In this document: positions 7,959 to 15,924 of the stretch, piece by piece
Numbering within the stretch: position 1 is the stretch's first letter
Layout of the letters: each line of letters opens with the position of its first letter
Assembly: GCA_002366675.1 (NCBI GenBank)
Contig: DFBO01000276.1
Coordinates: 2,940-25,558 of the forward strand
Length of the DNA stretch: 22,619 bases
Reading direction: 5' to 3'
Source of the DNA: Flavobacteriaceae bacterium UBA3078
GTDB taxonomy: Bacteria; Bacteroidota; Bacteroidia; Flavobacteriales; Flavobacteriaceae
The notes under the pieces: generated by a model
Told to the model about the DNA's origin: nothing
Databases searched by the model: none
The model's input: the letters and a program-made list of their open reading frames with translations, nothing else
Program-made: the position numbers and the translations under genes

Positions 7959-7974
7959 GTTAATCAAAATTAAC
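7959..7974. repeat. Short inverted repeat upstream of the Wzy-like gene
   Basis: GTTAAT (7959-7964) and ATTAAC (7969-7974) form a perfect 6-bp inverted repeat with a 4-base loop, 25 bases before the TTG start. It could be an operator or a weak leader hairpin. In DNA this AT-rich, chance occurrence is quite possible. Confidence 0.25.
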
Positions 7975-7999
7975 TACAAAATTATATAAGCTTTTTATA

Positions 8000-9364
8000 T
8001 TGAAAACCAACATTACATATATTAGTGCTATAGTATTGCATATAGTTATTGGGCTTTTAATTTATTTAAATGAGAGCTTCTCAAAGCTTTACTTTTTTGC
8101 AGCTTTAATATATTTTATGTATCGTATTATTACGGTTGCTGATAATAAAAAAACGTATGAAATCTTAAAAGCTTGTGCCTATTTTGTTGGAGCAGAGGTG
8201 TTTTTTCGAACCACGCGAGGCGCAATTTCTTACGAGGCAGGAAAATATATGGTAATCGTCTTTGTTTTATTTGGTATGTTTTATAAAGGCTTATCAGGGA
8301 AGGGTTATCCATATTTTATATATTTAATGCTCTTAGTTCCCTCAATTTTTGTGGCTTCTACCACTTTAAGTTTTGATGCTAATTTTAGAACGAATATAGC
8401 TTTTGTGTTAAGTGGACCAGTTTGTCTAGGCTTATCTGCATTATTTTGTTATGATAAAAAGGTGACATTTAAACAAGTATCTCAGATCTTATTGTATATG
8501 CTACTCCCCATTATTGCGCATACCATTTATGTTTATTTTTATGCACCAGATTTGCGTGATGTTTTGACTAGTACAGCATCCAATCGTGAAGCAGCAGGTG
8601 GTTTTGGGTCAAATCAGGTTGCAACAGCTTTGGGACTAGGTATGCTTATTGTCGGTATTCGTTTGTTTGTAAATTCACCCAATTTAGGGATAAAGCTATT
8701 AAATATAGTGCTCTTAATTTTTATTTCTTATCGTGCAGTGGTTACTTTAAGTAGAGGTGGTGTAATAGCAGCTGTACTATGTTTAGCTATTTTTCTAGTA
8801 TTTTATTTTGCTCAAGCAAATTCTAATGTAAGAAACAAAGTACTGGGTATTTTTGTTTTATTTATAAGTGCTTTAACTTTAGCTTGGATTATAAGTTCTA
8901 ACCAAACACGTGGTTTGACTGAAAAGCGGTATGCAAACCAAAATGCTTCTGGTATTGAGAAAAAAGATTTGACCACAGGTCGATCAGAATTGTTTCTTGG
9001 AGAAATAGAGGGTTTTATTACAAACCCTTTTTTTGGAATTGGCTCTAGTCGAGCTAAAGATAGACGTATTGAAGAGGATGGGCAAGGGGTAACTTCTCAT
9101 AATGAAATTAGTAGAACTCTAGCTGAGCATGGGGTTTTTGGTGTTATTATTTTGGTAATACTATTATTTAAACCCCTTGATATGAGGGCTTCAAACAAAC
9201 AAAATTATTATTTTTATGTATTTTTAGCTTTTTGGTTTGCTACAATTAATCATTCCTCCATGCGAATTGCAGCACCTGCTTTTATCTATGGTCTTGCCTT
9301 ATTAAATGTTACACATGAAAAACGTCCTGTACATAGGAAACAACTTAAAGCAACAAACGGCTAA
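8000..9364 (+). CDS. O-antigen ligase/polymerase-like membrane protein (Wzy/WaaL family)
   Basis: This polytopic inner-membrane protein (454 residues, about ten to twelve spans) resembles the O-antigen ligase family, which polymerises or transfers undecaprenyl-linked glycans on the periplasmic side. Family features are visible: SNREAAGGFGSNQ (194-206), the SRGG turn after a membrane span (251-254), GRSELF (327-332), NPFFGIGSSR (342-351) and SHNEISRTLAEHG (366-378), the last two lying in the large periplasmic loop. The start is TTG at 8000; the next in-frame ATG is at about residue 40, inside the second membrane span, so TTG is preferred. The 3' end overlaps the following GT4 gene by 50-59 bases. 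Sequence alone does not separate polymerase from ligase; in an EPS locus with a sugar transferase, polymerase is more likely. Confidence 0.82.
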   Translation: MKTNITYISAIVLHIVIGLLIYLNESFSKLYFFAALIYFMYRIITVADNKKTYEILKACAYFVGAEVFFRTTRGAISYEAGKYMVIVFVLFGMFYKGLSGKGYPYFIYLMLLVPSIFVASTTLSFDANFRTNIAFVLSGPVCLGLSALFCYDKKVTFKQVSQILLYMLLPIIAHTIYVYFYAPDLRDVLTSTASNREAAGGFGSNQVATALGLGMLIVGIRLFVNSPNLGIKLLNIVLLIFISYRAVVTLSRGGVIAAVLCLAIFLVFYFAQANSNVRNKVLGIFVLFISALTLAWIISSNQTRGLTEKRYANQNASGIEKKDLTTGRSELFLGEIEGFITNPFFGIGSSRAKDRRIEEDGQGVTSHNEISRTLAEHGVFGVIILVILLFKPLDMRASNKQNYYFYVFLAFWFATINHSSMRIAAPAFIYGLALLNVTHEKRPVHRKQLKATNG

Positions 9365-10325
9365 TATTTCTGCTATTGGAATATTAGGGGCTAAGTTAGA
9401 GAAGGAAGGCTTTAACTTGAAATATGCTTCTTCAAAAACTAACAAGATTTATAGATTATTAGATATGCTTTGGAATTGTTTCAAACATAGAAAATCTATA
9501 GATGTGGTGTTAATAGATACCTATAGCACTCAGAATTTTTATTATGCGTTTTGTGTTGCTTTATTATGTAGGTTGTTAGATTTAAAATTTATACCAGTTT
9601 TACATGGAGGAAATTTACCTATGAGGTTAAAAAAGAATCCTAAAATGTCTCAAGCTATATTTAAACCTGCACATGCACTGGTGTCACCTTCTGTTTATTT
9701 AAAAGAAGCCTTTGAATCCTTTGGTTATAAAAAGGTAAGCTATATTCCAAATAGTTTAGACTTAGAAAAGTACATTTTTAATGTAAAAGACTTTCAGGAA
9801 GTTAAGTTGTTATGGGTACGATCTTTTTCTAAGATTTATAATCCAATATTAGCAATAAGAGTTTTAAAGGCACTTCAAGATGATAATATAAAAGCTAGTT
9901 TGTGTATGGTTGGACCTGATAGTGATGGCTCATTAGAGGCTGTAAAACAATTAGCTCAAACTCTAAAGGTCTCAGTTAAGTTTACAGGAAAACTATCAAA
10001 AGAAGACTGGATAGCATTAGCGAAAGAGTATAATATTTTTATAAATACTACAAATTTCGATAATATGCCAGTTAGTGTCATAGAGGCCATGGCGTTAGGT
10101 TTGCCAATAATAACCACAAATGTTGGTGGTTTACCGTATCTTATTACCCATGAAGAGGATGGTCTGTTAGTGCCTCCAAATAGTGTAGATGCATTTGTAG
10201 CGGAAATTAAGAAGCTTATTAATAACTCTGAAGTTAGTAGAAATTTAGCATTTAATGCTAGACAGAAAGTTGAAAAATTTGATTGGAATATAATTAAATA
10301 TCAATGGATTGATGTTTTGCAATAG
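9315..10325 (+). CDS. GT4 glycosyltransferase overlapping the Wzy-like gene
   Basis: This retaining GT-B glycosyltransferase is of the type found in EPS clusters. Evidence includes a VLHGGN loop in the N-terminal domain, IPNSLDL (147-153 counted from the upstream ATG), LLWVRSFSKIYNP marking the start of the C-terminal domain, VGPDSDG, and VSVIEAMALGLPIITTNVGG. The first acidic residue of the EX7E motif is Asp (FDNMPVSVIE), a substitution I recall as common in this subgroup. Two starts are possible, ATG at 9306 and ATG at 9315. The second is chosen because MKNVLYIGN gives a compact first beta strand. Either way the start lies inside the preceding membrane-protein gene, so translation is probably coupled. 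The sugar transferred is unknown. Confidence 0.85.
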   Translation: MKNVLYIGNNLKQQTANISAIGILGAKLEKEGFNLKYASSKTNKIYRLLDMLWNCFKHRKSIDVVLIDTYSTQNFYYAFCVALLCRLLDLKFIPVLHGGNLPMRLKKNPKMSQAIFKPAHALVSPSVYLKEAFESFGYKKVSYIPNSLDLEKYIFNVKDFQEVKLLWVRSFSKIYNPILAIRVLKALQDDNIKASLCMVGPDSDGSLEAVKQLAQTLKVSVKFTGKLSKEDWIALAKEYNIFINTTNFDNMPVSVIEAMALGLPIITTNVGGLPYLITHEEDGLLVPPNSVDAFVAEIKKLINNSEVSRNLAFNARQKVEKFDWNIIKYQWIDVLQ

Positions 10326-10377
10326 ATGTTTGTACTTTAATTTGCATAGTTCCAAATTAACTGGCTTTAAAATAAAC

Positions 10378-10407
10378 TTGTATAATTTAGTGAACTTATT
10401 ATCTTTA
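10378..10407 (+). promoter_or_regulatory. Putative Bacteroidota-type promoter of the sugar transferase gene
   Basis: TTG at 10378-10380 and TATCTTTA at 10400-10407 are separated by 19 bases. This matches the Bacteroidota consensus (TTG, about 19 bases, TAnnTTTG) except for the final base. It would place the transcript start some 10-15 bases before the ATG at 10426. It lies in a 100-base gap, which suggests the initiating transferase can be transcribed independently of the upstream genes. Confidence 0.45.
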
Positions 10408-10425
10408 CCTATATATAGAACCTAG

Positions 10426-11817
10426 ATGCCTAAACATGATATTCATTTTAATATTTCTGAACGTAAGATTCTATTAAGAGTAGTAGATATTTTGTCAATA
10501 CTTGGCATGTTATATTTAGTCAGTTCTTTATTTGCATTCGATTACTTTTCGGTAACTAAAGAAAACTGGACATGGGTAATGGTACTATTGCTTTATATTA
10601 GTGCTTTTGGGACAGTATTTGAACTTTATGATTTGCAGAAGGCAAGTAGATTAGATAAAGTCACTAGTAATATTATATTAACAGCATCTGTAACTGTTTT
10701 GTTTTATTTGCTGACCCCTTTTTTTACTCCTTTTTTACCGGCTAACCGTCTTCAAATATTATACTTTTATTTAGCAATTATTTCTGCTCTTTTTATTTGG
10801 AGATTGGTATATATAAACTTTATTGCATCTCCAAGGTTTTATAAAAAAGTATTAATAGTTGGTGAAACTTCAAACATTGAAATTATTGTAGATGCTTTTA
10901 ATAATTCTGACCCTAATTATAAAATTGTTGGATTTATTAATTGTGAAGAACCACTTGAAAATAGTTTGAAATATAAAGGAATTAAAGAATATGAACCTAG
11001 TGAAATACATCAGGTAATTAAAAAAGAAAAAATTTCTGAAATAGTTGTAGCTAGTTATAATGCCGAAACAATAACAACTAATATATATAACGATTTAATC
11101 ATGCTTCTAGAAAGAGGTTTTCCTATCAAGGAATACACTCAAGTTTTTGAAGACATGACTTATCGCGTGCCAGTACAGTTTGTTGGTAAAGATTTCTATA
11201 AATATTTCCCATTTAGTCGAAGCAATCAAAATAAATTTTATCAATTTTATCATCGCTTATTTGATATTCTTTTTTCATTTACAGGTGTTTTAGTGGGGCT
11301 TTGTATTTTGCCAATAATTTTTATAGGTAATTTATTTGCCAATAAAGGTCCTTTATTTTATTTTCAAGATAGAGTAGGTAAAAACGGTAAAATTTTTTCG
11401 ATTATTAAATTTAGGACGATGATTGTGAATGCAGAAAAGCAAGGTGCAGTATGGGCTGCAAAAGATGATGATAGAGTTACGCTTTTTGGTAAGTTTTTAA
11501 GACGTTCGAGATTAGATGAGGTGCCACAGTTTTTAAATATTTTAAAAGGCGATATGAGTTTAATTGGTCCTAGACCAGAAAGGCCATATTTTGTAAAAGA
11601 ATTATCTCAAGTTATTCCATTTTATGAAACGAGACATATTATCAAGCCTGGATTAACTGGTTGGGCTCAAGTAAAAGTGCGTTATGGCTCGACAGTTGAG
11701 GACAGCTTATTAAAGCTTCAGTATGACTTATATTATATTAAACATAGAAGTTTCTTTTTAGATGCAAATGTCATCGTAAAAACTTTAAGTACGATGTTGT
11801 TTTTTAGAGGGCAATAA
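10426..11817 (+). CDS. Polyprenyl-phosphate sugar-1-phosphate transferase (WbaP/WcaJ type)
   Basis: This is the likely initiating enzyme of the locus: it transfers a sugar-1-phosphate from a nucleotide sugar to undecaprenyl phosphate. The layout is the classical large form. It has four N-terminal membrane spans (about 14-38, 49-68, 81-104, 108-133), then a Rossmann-like regulatory domain starting KVLIVGETSN (141-150). A fifth hydrophobic helix (about 279-303) leads into the bacterial sugar-transferase catalytic domain. That domain shows KFRTM (328-332), SRLDEVPQ with the catalytic Asp-Glu pair (361-368), GPRPERP (381-387), PGLTGWAQV (408-416) and LQYDLYYIK (431-439). At 463 residues it is full length. 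It is the last + strand gene of the polysaccharide block, ending 29 bases from a convergent gene. The sugar (glucose, galactose or N-acetyl amino sugar) cannot be told. Confidence 0.93.
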   Translation: MPKHDIHFNISERKILLRVVDILSILGMLYLVSSLFAFDYFSVTKENWTWVMVLLLYISAFGTVFELYDLQKASRLDKVTSNIILTASVTVLFYLLTPFFTPFLPANRLQILYFYLAIISALFIWRLVYINFIASPRFYKKVLIVGETSNIEIIVDAFNNSDPNYKIVGFINCEEPLENSLKYKGIKEYEPSEIHQVIKKEKISEIVVASYNAETITTNIYNDLIMLLERGFPIKEYTQVFEDMTYRVPVQFVGKDFYKYFPFSRSNQNKFYQFYHRLFDILFSFTGVLVGLCILPIIFIGNLFANKGPLFYFQDRVGKNGKIFSIIKFRTMIVNAEKQGAVWAAKDDDRVTLFGKFLRRSRLDEVPQFLNILKGDMSLIGPRPERPYFVKELSQVIPFYETRHIIKPGLTGWAQVKVRYGSTVEDSLLKLQYDLYYIKHRSFFLDANVIVKTLSTMLFFRGQ

Positions 11818-11846
11818 TTAATGAAAGAAGTGTGGAGTTTTTTTTA

Positions 11847-13025
11847 TTAAACAATTCTATTTTTATAATACCAAATCAAGAATACATATCTAATTGCTAA
11901 AGCTATAAATAATGGTAGTAACGCTATAGCAAATACTTGAATTCCAACTAACCAATGGAACGTTAGTAAAGAAAGCATAATAACTAAAAACTTCAAATAT
12001 TTTACAAACCACGTTTTAACAGTTGATTTATAGACCTGTTTCAACATGAAAATGTTTAAAGCAAATGCCCATAATAGATTATAATTTTGCGCTGTAGCAC
12101 TATGGTCTGTGGCAAACCATAGTAGCAATATAAAAACACCTATAACTCCTGTAAAAGCAAATATAACGATATCTAATATCCGATTTCGTTTGTTGTTTTT
12201 GTAATCCAAAAAAGTGATAGCTATTATAAGTAATCCAAAAATGCTAAAAACAAAAAGAGGACTAATTAGAATATTGCTTTTTACTTTTAAGTCTCTTTTT
12301 TCGAAAATCAATTGATTTTTTTTCACTAATTTTTTGCCATTACTTAAAGTAGCTTCCTTAAAAAAGGCATGTATAAATTCTGGCAAAAACATGTGTTCTT
12401 CTTGAGTTGCAGGTCTATCAATTACAGAACCTAAGGCTATGTCAATACCTACAGAACCCCAAGTATTTGCTTCAAGTTGATTTTGTATAAGTGTTCTAAA
12501 AGTTTCAGCTTGAAAATTTTCAGGCTCATTAAAAGTAATACCTGAATTACAATTTTTAATTAAAACACCCTTAATTCTGGTGGCACAGTTATCATAGAAA
12601 AAATCGTATAAATATGCCCTGTTTTCTGGCTTATAATTGTTTTCTAAATAATCAAAAACCTGCTGTTTTTCATTATCAGTTAGATTTAGAATTTGTTCTT
12701 CTATGGTTCTATTCTGATAGACATAACCGTTATGAAAATCTTCATAATAGTTTCTTCCTATTAAATAATTTAATTTCCCTTGAGCAAATTTGGTGTAAAA
12801 ATTAGGAGTATTAAAATCGTAAATACCATAATTATAAACCAAGTCAATCTGTTTTCTCTTGTCTCTTACTCTAAAAGCGCTATGCCCAAAAGCATCGTTT
12901 AAAGAGTTTCCGGGACCAATGGTTAAAACGCTAATTTCAGATTCTTCTGAGAGGTTTATAGATTGAGCGAAAGAGTTTGATACAAAAAAGCAAAAAGTAA
13001 TAAATATGAAGAAAAACGTTCTCAT
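11847..13025 (-). CDS. DUF4105 (Lnb N-terminal periplasmic domain) protein with membrane C-terminus
   Basis: The protein has a signal peptide (about 1-20, ending SFAQ), a DUF4105 periplasmic domain (about 25-240), and about five C-terminal membrane spans (252-273, 283-304, 315-330, 341-360, 362-386). Family motifs are GPGNSLNDAFGHSAFRV with H48 and YDFFYDNCATR with C147, a conserved His/Cys pair that could be catalytic. The role of DUF4105 proteins is not established to my knowledge; they are common in Bacteroidota envelopes. The gene follows the PorV/PorQ-like gene with only 9 bases between them, so the two are co-transcribed and probably work on the same envelope process. An enzymatic (hydrolase-like) role is inference from the His/Cys pair. 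Confidence 0.82.
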   Translation of the reverse strand: MRTFFFIFITFCFFVSNSFAQSINLSEESEISVLTIGPGNSLNDAFGHSAFRVRDKRKQIDLVYNYGIYDFNTPNFYTKFAQGKLNYLIGRNYYEDFHNGYVYQNRTIEEQILNLTDNEKQQVFDYLENNYKPENRAYLYDFFYDNCATRIKGVLIKNCNSGITFNEPENFQAETFRTLIQNQLEANTWGSVGIDIALGSVIDRPATQEEHMFLPEFIHAFFKEATLSNGKKLVKKNQLIFEKRDLKVKSNILISPLFVFSIFGLLIIAITFLDYKNNKRNRILDIVIFAFTGVIGVFILLLWFATDHSATAQNYNLLWAFALNIFMLKQVYKSTVKTWFVKYLKFLVIMLSLLTFHWLVGIQVFAIALLPLFIALAIRYVFLIWYYKNRIV

Positions 13026-13034
13026 GTAGTTGGC

Positions 13035-14111
13035 TTATCTAAATACGCTAAAATCAATTTTTAAAGAAAACACATTGGAGTATAAGGCGACACTTTGGTC
13101 CCCAATATCTGTGAAAGCATAATCTACTTGTATGCCTTTATATTTAAATCCAACACCAATGCTAGGTTGAAAGCTAACACGTTCTTTATCGTCTAATTGT
13201 AATTCGTTTTGAAAATTCCCAACACCAGTTCTAAGATAAATCATATCTACATAGCCAAATTCAAACCCTAAAGCAGGACTAATACTTGCAAAGGATGTTG
13301 AAATAACATCGTTGTTTTCTTCAAATCTAATATTTAAATCTACTTCTGCTAATAAAGAATAATCGTGTCTAATAATGAATTTTTTAGCAACTCCAAATTG
13401 TACTTTAGGAATCGTTATTTCTGTAGTTTCCGGAAGTTCTTGGTTTTGCCCTTCAACAGCATCTTGAATAGTAGCATAAGCTTCTTCGTTAATACTCCAA
13501 GTGTTAAATGTGGTTGTAATATCTCTAGCCATGATTCCAAATTTCCATTCGTCTCGAGTTTGAAACTGAATAGCGGCATCTAATCCAAATCCCCAAGAAG
13601 AAGCAAAATCACCAATAACTCTGCGAATCACTTTGGCATTTATACCATAATTTAATCCGTCTAGTGGTAGCTTTCTTGCATAAGAAAAGGTAACCCCATA
13701 ATCTGCTGTTGAAAATAAACTAATTCTATCGTAGTTTATGTTTCCTTCATCATCTATAAGTTGTGTGGTATTTAAAATGTCATCTACAGCAAATCTAATT
13801 AAAGAAATACCAATAGCACTTCTGTCGTCAATTGGCATGGCAAAGCCAATATAATCGTAGTTTGCAATACTTTCAAAATAACTGGAATGCATTAATGCTA
13901 ATTGCTTGTCTTCAAGATGTACCAATCCAGCAGGATTCCAATACCCAGAGTTCACATCAGCCGAATAAGCAGTAACTGCATTACTCATACCTAGAGCAGC
14001 AGCATCCACACCTATATTCATAAACTCATTAGAGTACTTTCTAACAGCTTGTCCAAAAATAGATGCCGAAACAATAAAAAGTAAGATTGTTAATTTCGTT
14101 TTCAAAAGCAA
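13035..14111 (-). CDS. PorV/PorQ-family outer-membrane beta-barrel protein
   Basis: A 358-residue exported protein: signal peptide about 1-20 (ending IFGQA), then repeated amphipathic strands ending in a C-terminal Phe-x-x-like strand (KIDFSVFR) typical of barrels. Near the N-terminus are MNIGVDAAALGMSNAVTA (31-48) and YWNPAGL (57-63), the conserved plug/hatch region shared by PorV, PorQ and FadL-like proteins. PorV shuttles type IX secretion cargo to the attachment complex; PorQ is a related barrel. This protein matches the wider family, and I cannot say it is PorV itself. No other T9SS gene is visible here. It is the first gene of a two-gene operon with the DUF4105 gene and is divergent from pssA. 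Confidence 0.8.
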   Translation of the reverse strand: MLLKTKLTILLFIVSASIFGQAVRKYSNEFMNIGVDAAALGMSNAVTAYSADVNSGYWNPAGLVHLEDKQLALMHSSYFESIANYDYIGFAMPIDDRSAIGISLIRFAVDDILNTTQLIDDEGNINYDRISLFSTADYGVTFSYARKLPLDGLNYGINAKVIRRVIGDFASSWGFGLDAAIQFQTRDEWKFGIMARDITTTFNTWSINEEAYATIQDAVEGQNQELPETTEITIPKVQFGVAKKFIIRHDYSLLAEVDLNIRFEENNDVISTSFASISPALGFEFGYVDMIYLRTGVGNFQNELQLDDKERVSFQPSIGVGFKYKGIQVDYAFTDIGDQSVALYSNVFSLKIDFSVFR

Positions 14112-14182
14112 TTTATTTCTGCAAATATGCCATAAATTTTCAACATATTAAACTTGAAAATATGGGAGTTATTGTATAATTG

Positions 14183-14214
14183 TTGTTTTAGACGAAAATA
14201 GTTTGTTATTTTTA
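14183..14214 (+). promoter_or_regulatory. Putative promoter of pssA
   Basis: TTG at 14183-14185 and TATTTTTA at 14207-14214 are 21 bases apart. They resemble the Bacteroidota -33/-7 pair, with the last base of the -7 element differing from consensus. The ATG of pssA follows 19 bases later. The region lies between divergent genes, so promoters are expected here. Confidence 0.4.
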
Positions 14215-14233
14215 CACTAATAAGATTATTTAA

Positions 14234-14986
14234 ATGAAAAAGCACATTCCTAACGTCGTAACTCTTTTAAATTTGTTTTCTGGTTGTATAGCAGTATTAT
14301 TGGCTGTTAACAATAATTTTATAGCAGCAGCAGGCTTTGTTGTTTTAGGAATATTTTTTGATTTTTTCGACGGGTTATTAGCAAGAAAACTTCAAGTACA
14401 AAGCGAGCTTGGAATTCAACTGGATTCTTTAGCAGATATGATTACAAGTGGTTTAGTGCCAGGAATTTTTATGTTCAAACTGTTAGCTATGTCAAGCGAT
14501 TCACCAGATTTGATATCTTTTTCGAATGAATGGAATAGTGTTATGCACTGGAATGGGTTTCAATTTGCACCAATTGCATTACTTGGCTTTTTTATTACAA
14601 TGGCTTCTGCTTATAGATTAGCTAAATTTAATATCGACCAAGATCAACAATCTTATTTTAAAGGATTACCAACACCTGCCAATACATTATTGATTATTTC
14701 GTTGCCATTAATTATGGAATTTCAAAATAACGATTTAATAAATTCTATCATTTTAAATTCTTGGTTTTTAATTATTTTAACTCTAGTAAGTTCCTGGTTA
14801 TTAGTGTCTTCAATTAAGTTGTTTGCATTAAAATTTAAAGACTGGAGTTTTGAAAATAATGCCATGCGTTATATTTTTATTATCCTTTGTTTGGTGCTTT
14901 TAATAGTGTTACAGTTTGCAGCTATTCCTTTAATTATTTTAGTTTATCTCTTGTTATCATTATTTAGTCAATCATCCATTTCTTAG
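14234..14986 (+). CDS. pssA: CDP-diacylglycerol-serine O-phosphatidyltransferase
   Basis: The enzyme makes phosphatidylserine from CDP-diacylglycerol and serine, the first step toward phosphatidylethanolamine, in the inner membrane. The CDP-alcohol phosphotransferase signature is complete: D43-x2-D46-G47-x2-A50-R51-x8-G60-x3-D64-x3-D68 in the segment starting DFFDGLLAR. The N-terminus KKHIPNVVTLLNLFSGCIAV matches the first helix of PssA proteins. Further membrane spans follow (about 24-42, 72-86, 110-128, 150-162, 169-196, 211-243). Length (250 residues) is usual. The next gene (DUF808) follows after 25 bases and is probably co-transcribed. A phosphatidylglycerophosphate synthase is less likely given the FSG and SLADM context. 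Confidence 0.92.
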   Translation: MKKHIPNVVTLLNLFSGCIAVLLAVNNNFIAAAGFVVLGIFFDFFDGLLARKLQVQSELGIQLDSLADMITSGLVPGIFMFKLLAMSSDSPDLISFSNEWNSVMHWNGFQFAPIALLGFFITMASAYRLAKFNIDQDQQSYFKGLPTPANTLLIISLPLIMEFQNNDLINSIILNSWFLIILTLVSSWLLVSSIKLFALKFKDWSFENNAMRYIFIILCLVLLIVLQFAAIPLIILVYLLLSLFSQSSIS

Positions 14987-15011
14987 AAATTAATTAAAAC
15001 AATTCAATTAC

Positions 15012-15887
15012 ATGGCATCAGGATTTTTTGCATTGCTAGATGATATTGCAGCACTTATGGACGATGTTGCAGCCATGAGTAAAATAACTACTAAAAAAAC
15101 AGCCGGAATTTTAGGCGATGATTTAGCAGTTAATGCTGAAAAGGCTTCAGGTTTTGTTTCTTCAAGAGAGTTGCCAGTTCTTTGGGCTATTACCAAAGGA
15201 TCTTTTTTAAACAAACTAATTATTTTACCCATCGCTTTTTTGCTGAGTGCATTTCTACCTTGGGCAGTTACAGTAATTTTAATTTTGGGAGGTGTATATC
15301 TGGCTTTTGAAGGAGCAGAAAAGATTTATGAATTTTTTGTACCGCATAAAGATGAATCGGATCAAGCTTTAAAATCTGAAGAATTATCTGAATCTGAAAT
15401 TTTAGAACTTGAGAAAAAGAAAATAAAATCGGCTATAATAACAGATTTCATCTTATCGGTTGAGATTGTTATTATAGCTTTAGGGACTGTTATTGGACAA
15501 ACTATTTTGTTTCAAATATTAGTAGTTTCAATTGTGGCAATAATTGCGACTGTTGGAGTGTATGGTATTGTGGCTCTTATTGTTAGAATGGATGATTTTG
15601 GTTCACGCTTAGTAAAATTAGGAAATGGTAAAGGATTTCTGAATTTTATAGGAAACCTCTTAGTTCAGGCTTTACCTAAGGTTATTAAGGCTCTATCTGT
15701 AATTGGAACTATTGCATTAATATTAGTTGCAGGAGGGATTTTTGTACATAATATAGAATTTCTACATCATGTTTTGGAATCTTGGCCAGGTATTTTAAGA
15801 GATTTTATTGTTGGCTTAATAGTAGGATTTTTATCACTATTAGTTTTTAAGCTAATTATGAAGATTATTGCGATGATTCGAGGATGA
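15012..15887 (+). CDS. DUF808 (YedI-like) inner-membrane protein
   Basis: The N-terminus, FFALLDDIAALMDDVAAMSK then TTKKTAGILGDDLAVNAE, is the hallmark of the DUF808 family (E. coli YedI). About five to six hydrophobic spans follow (roughly 69-100, 142-160, 164-191, 225-247, 261-287), with a charged cytoplasmic loop rich in Glu and Lys (113-140). Function is not established for this family. At 291 residues it is near the usual length. It lies 25 bases downstream of pssA on the same strand, suggesting shared transcription and possibly a membrane-related role. It is convergent with lptB, 37 bases away. Confidence 0.88.
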   Translation: MASGFFALLDDIAALMDDVAAMSKITTKKTAGILGDDLAVNAEKASGFVSSRELPVLWAITKGSFLNKLIILPIAFLLSAFLPWAVTVILILGGVYLAFEGAEKIYEFFVPHKDESDQALKSEELSESEILELEKKKIKSAIITDFILSVEIVIIALGTVIGQTILFQILVVSIVAIIATVGVYGIVALIVRMDDFGSRLVKLGNGKGFLNFIGNLLVQALPKVIKALSVIGTIALILVAGGIFVHNIEFLHHVLESWPGILRDFIVGLIVGFLSLLVFKLIMKIIAMIRG

Positions 15888-15924
15888 AATTTAGAATCTC
15901 ATTTTTTGAATAAGCATTAAATAC

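Noticed and set aside
1..11817. Exosortase, flippase (Wzx), Wzc or Wza genes expected in a complete EPS locus
   Set aside because: Looked for in all frames; none is present in the window.
12614..13583. Two + strand frames inside the DUF4105 and PorV/PorQ-like genes (12614-12805, 13365-13583)
   Set aside because: They are antisense to confidently assigned genes, with low-complexity translations and no recognisable domain.
14122..14129. Near-match to the -7 element (CATATTTG on the - strand) before the PorV/PorQ-like gene
   Set aside because: It lies only about 10 bases from the start codon and no TTG is at the right distance, so it is too weak to list as a promoter.
15008..15232. - strand frame antisense to the DUF808 start
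   Set aside because: It is a mirror of the strongly conserved DUF808 N-terminus; no independent evidence.
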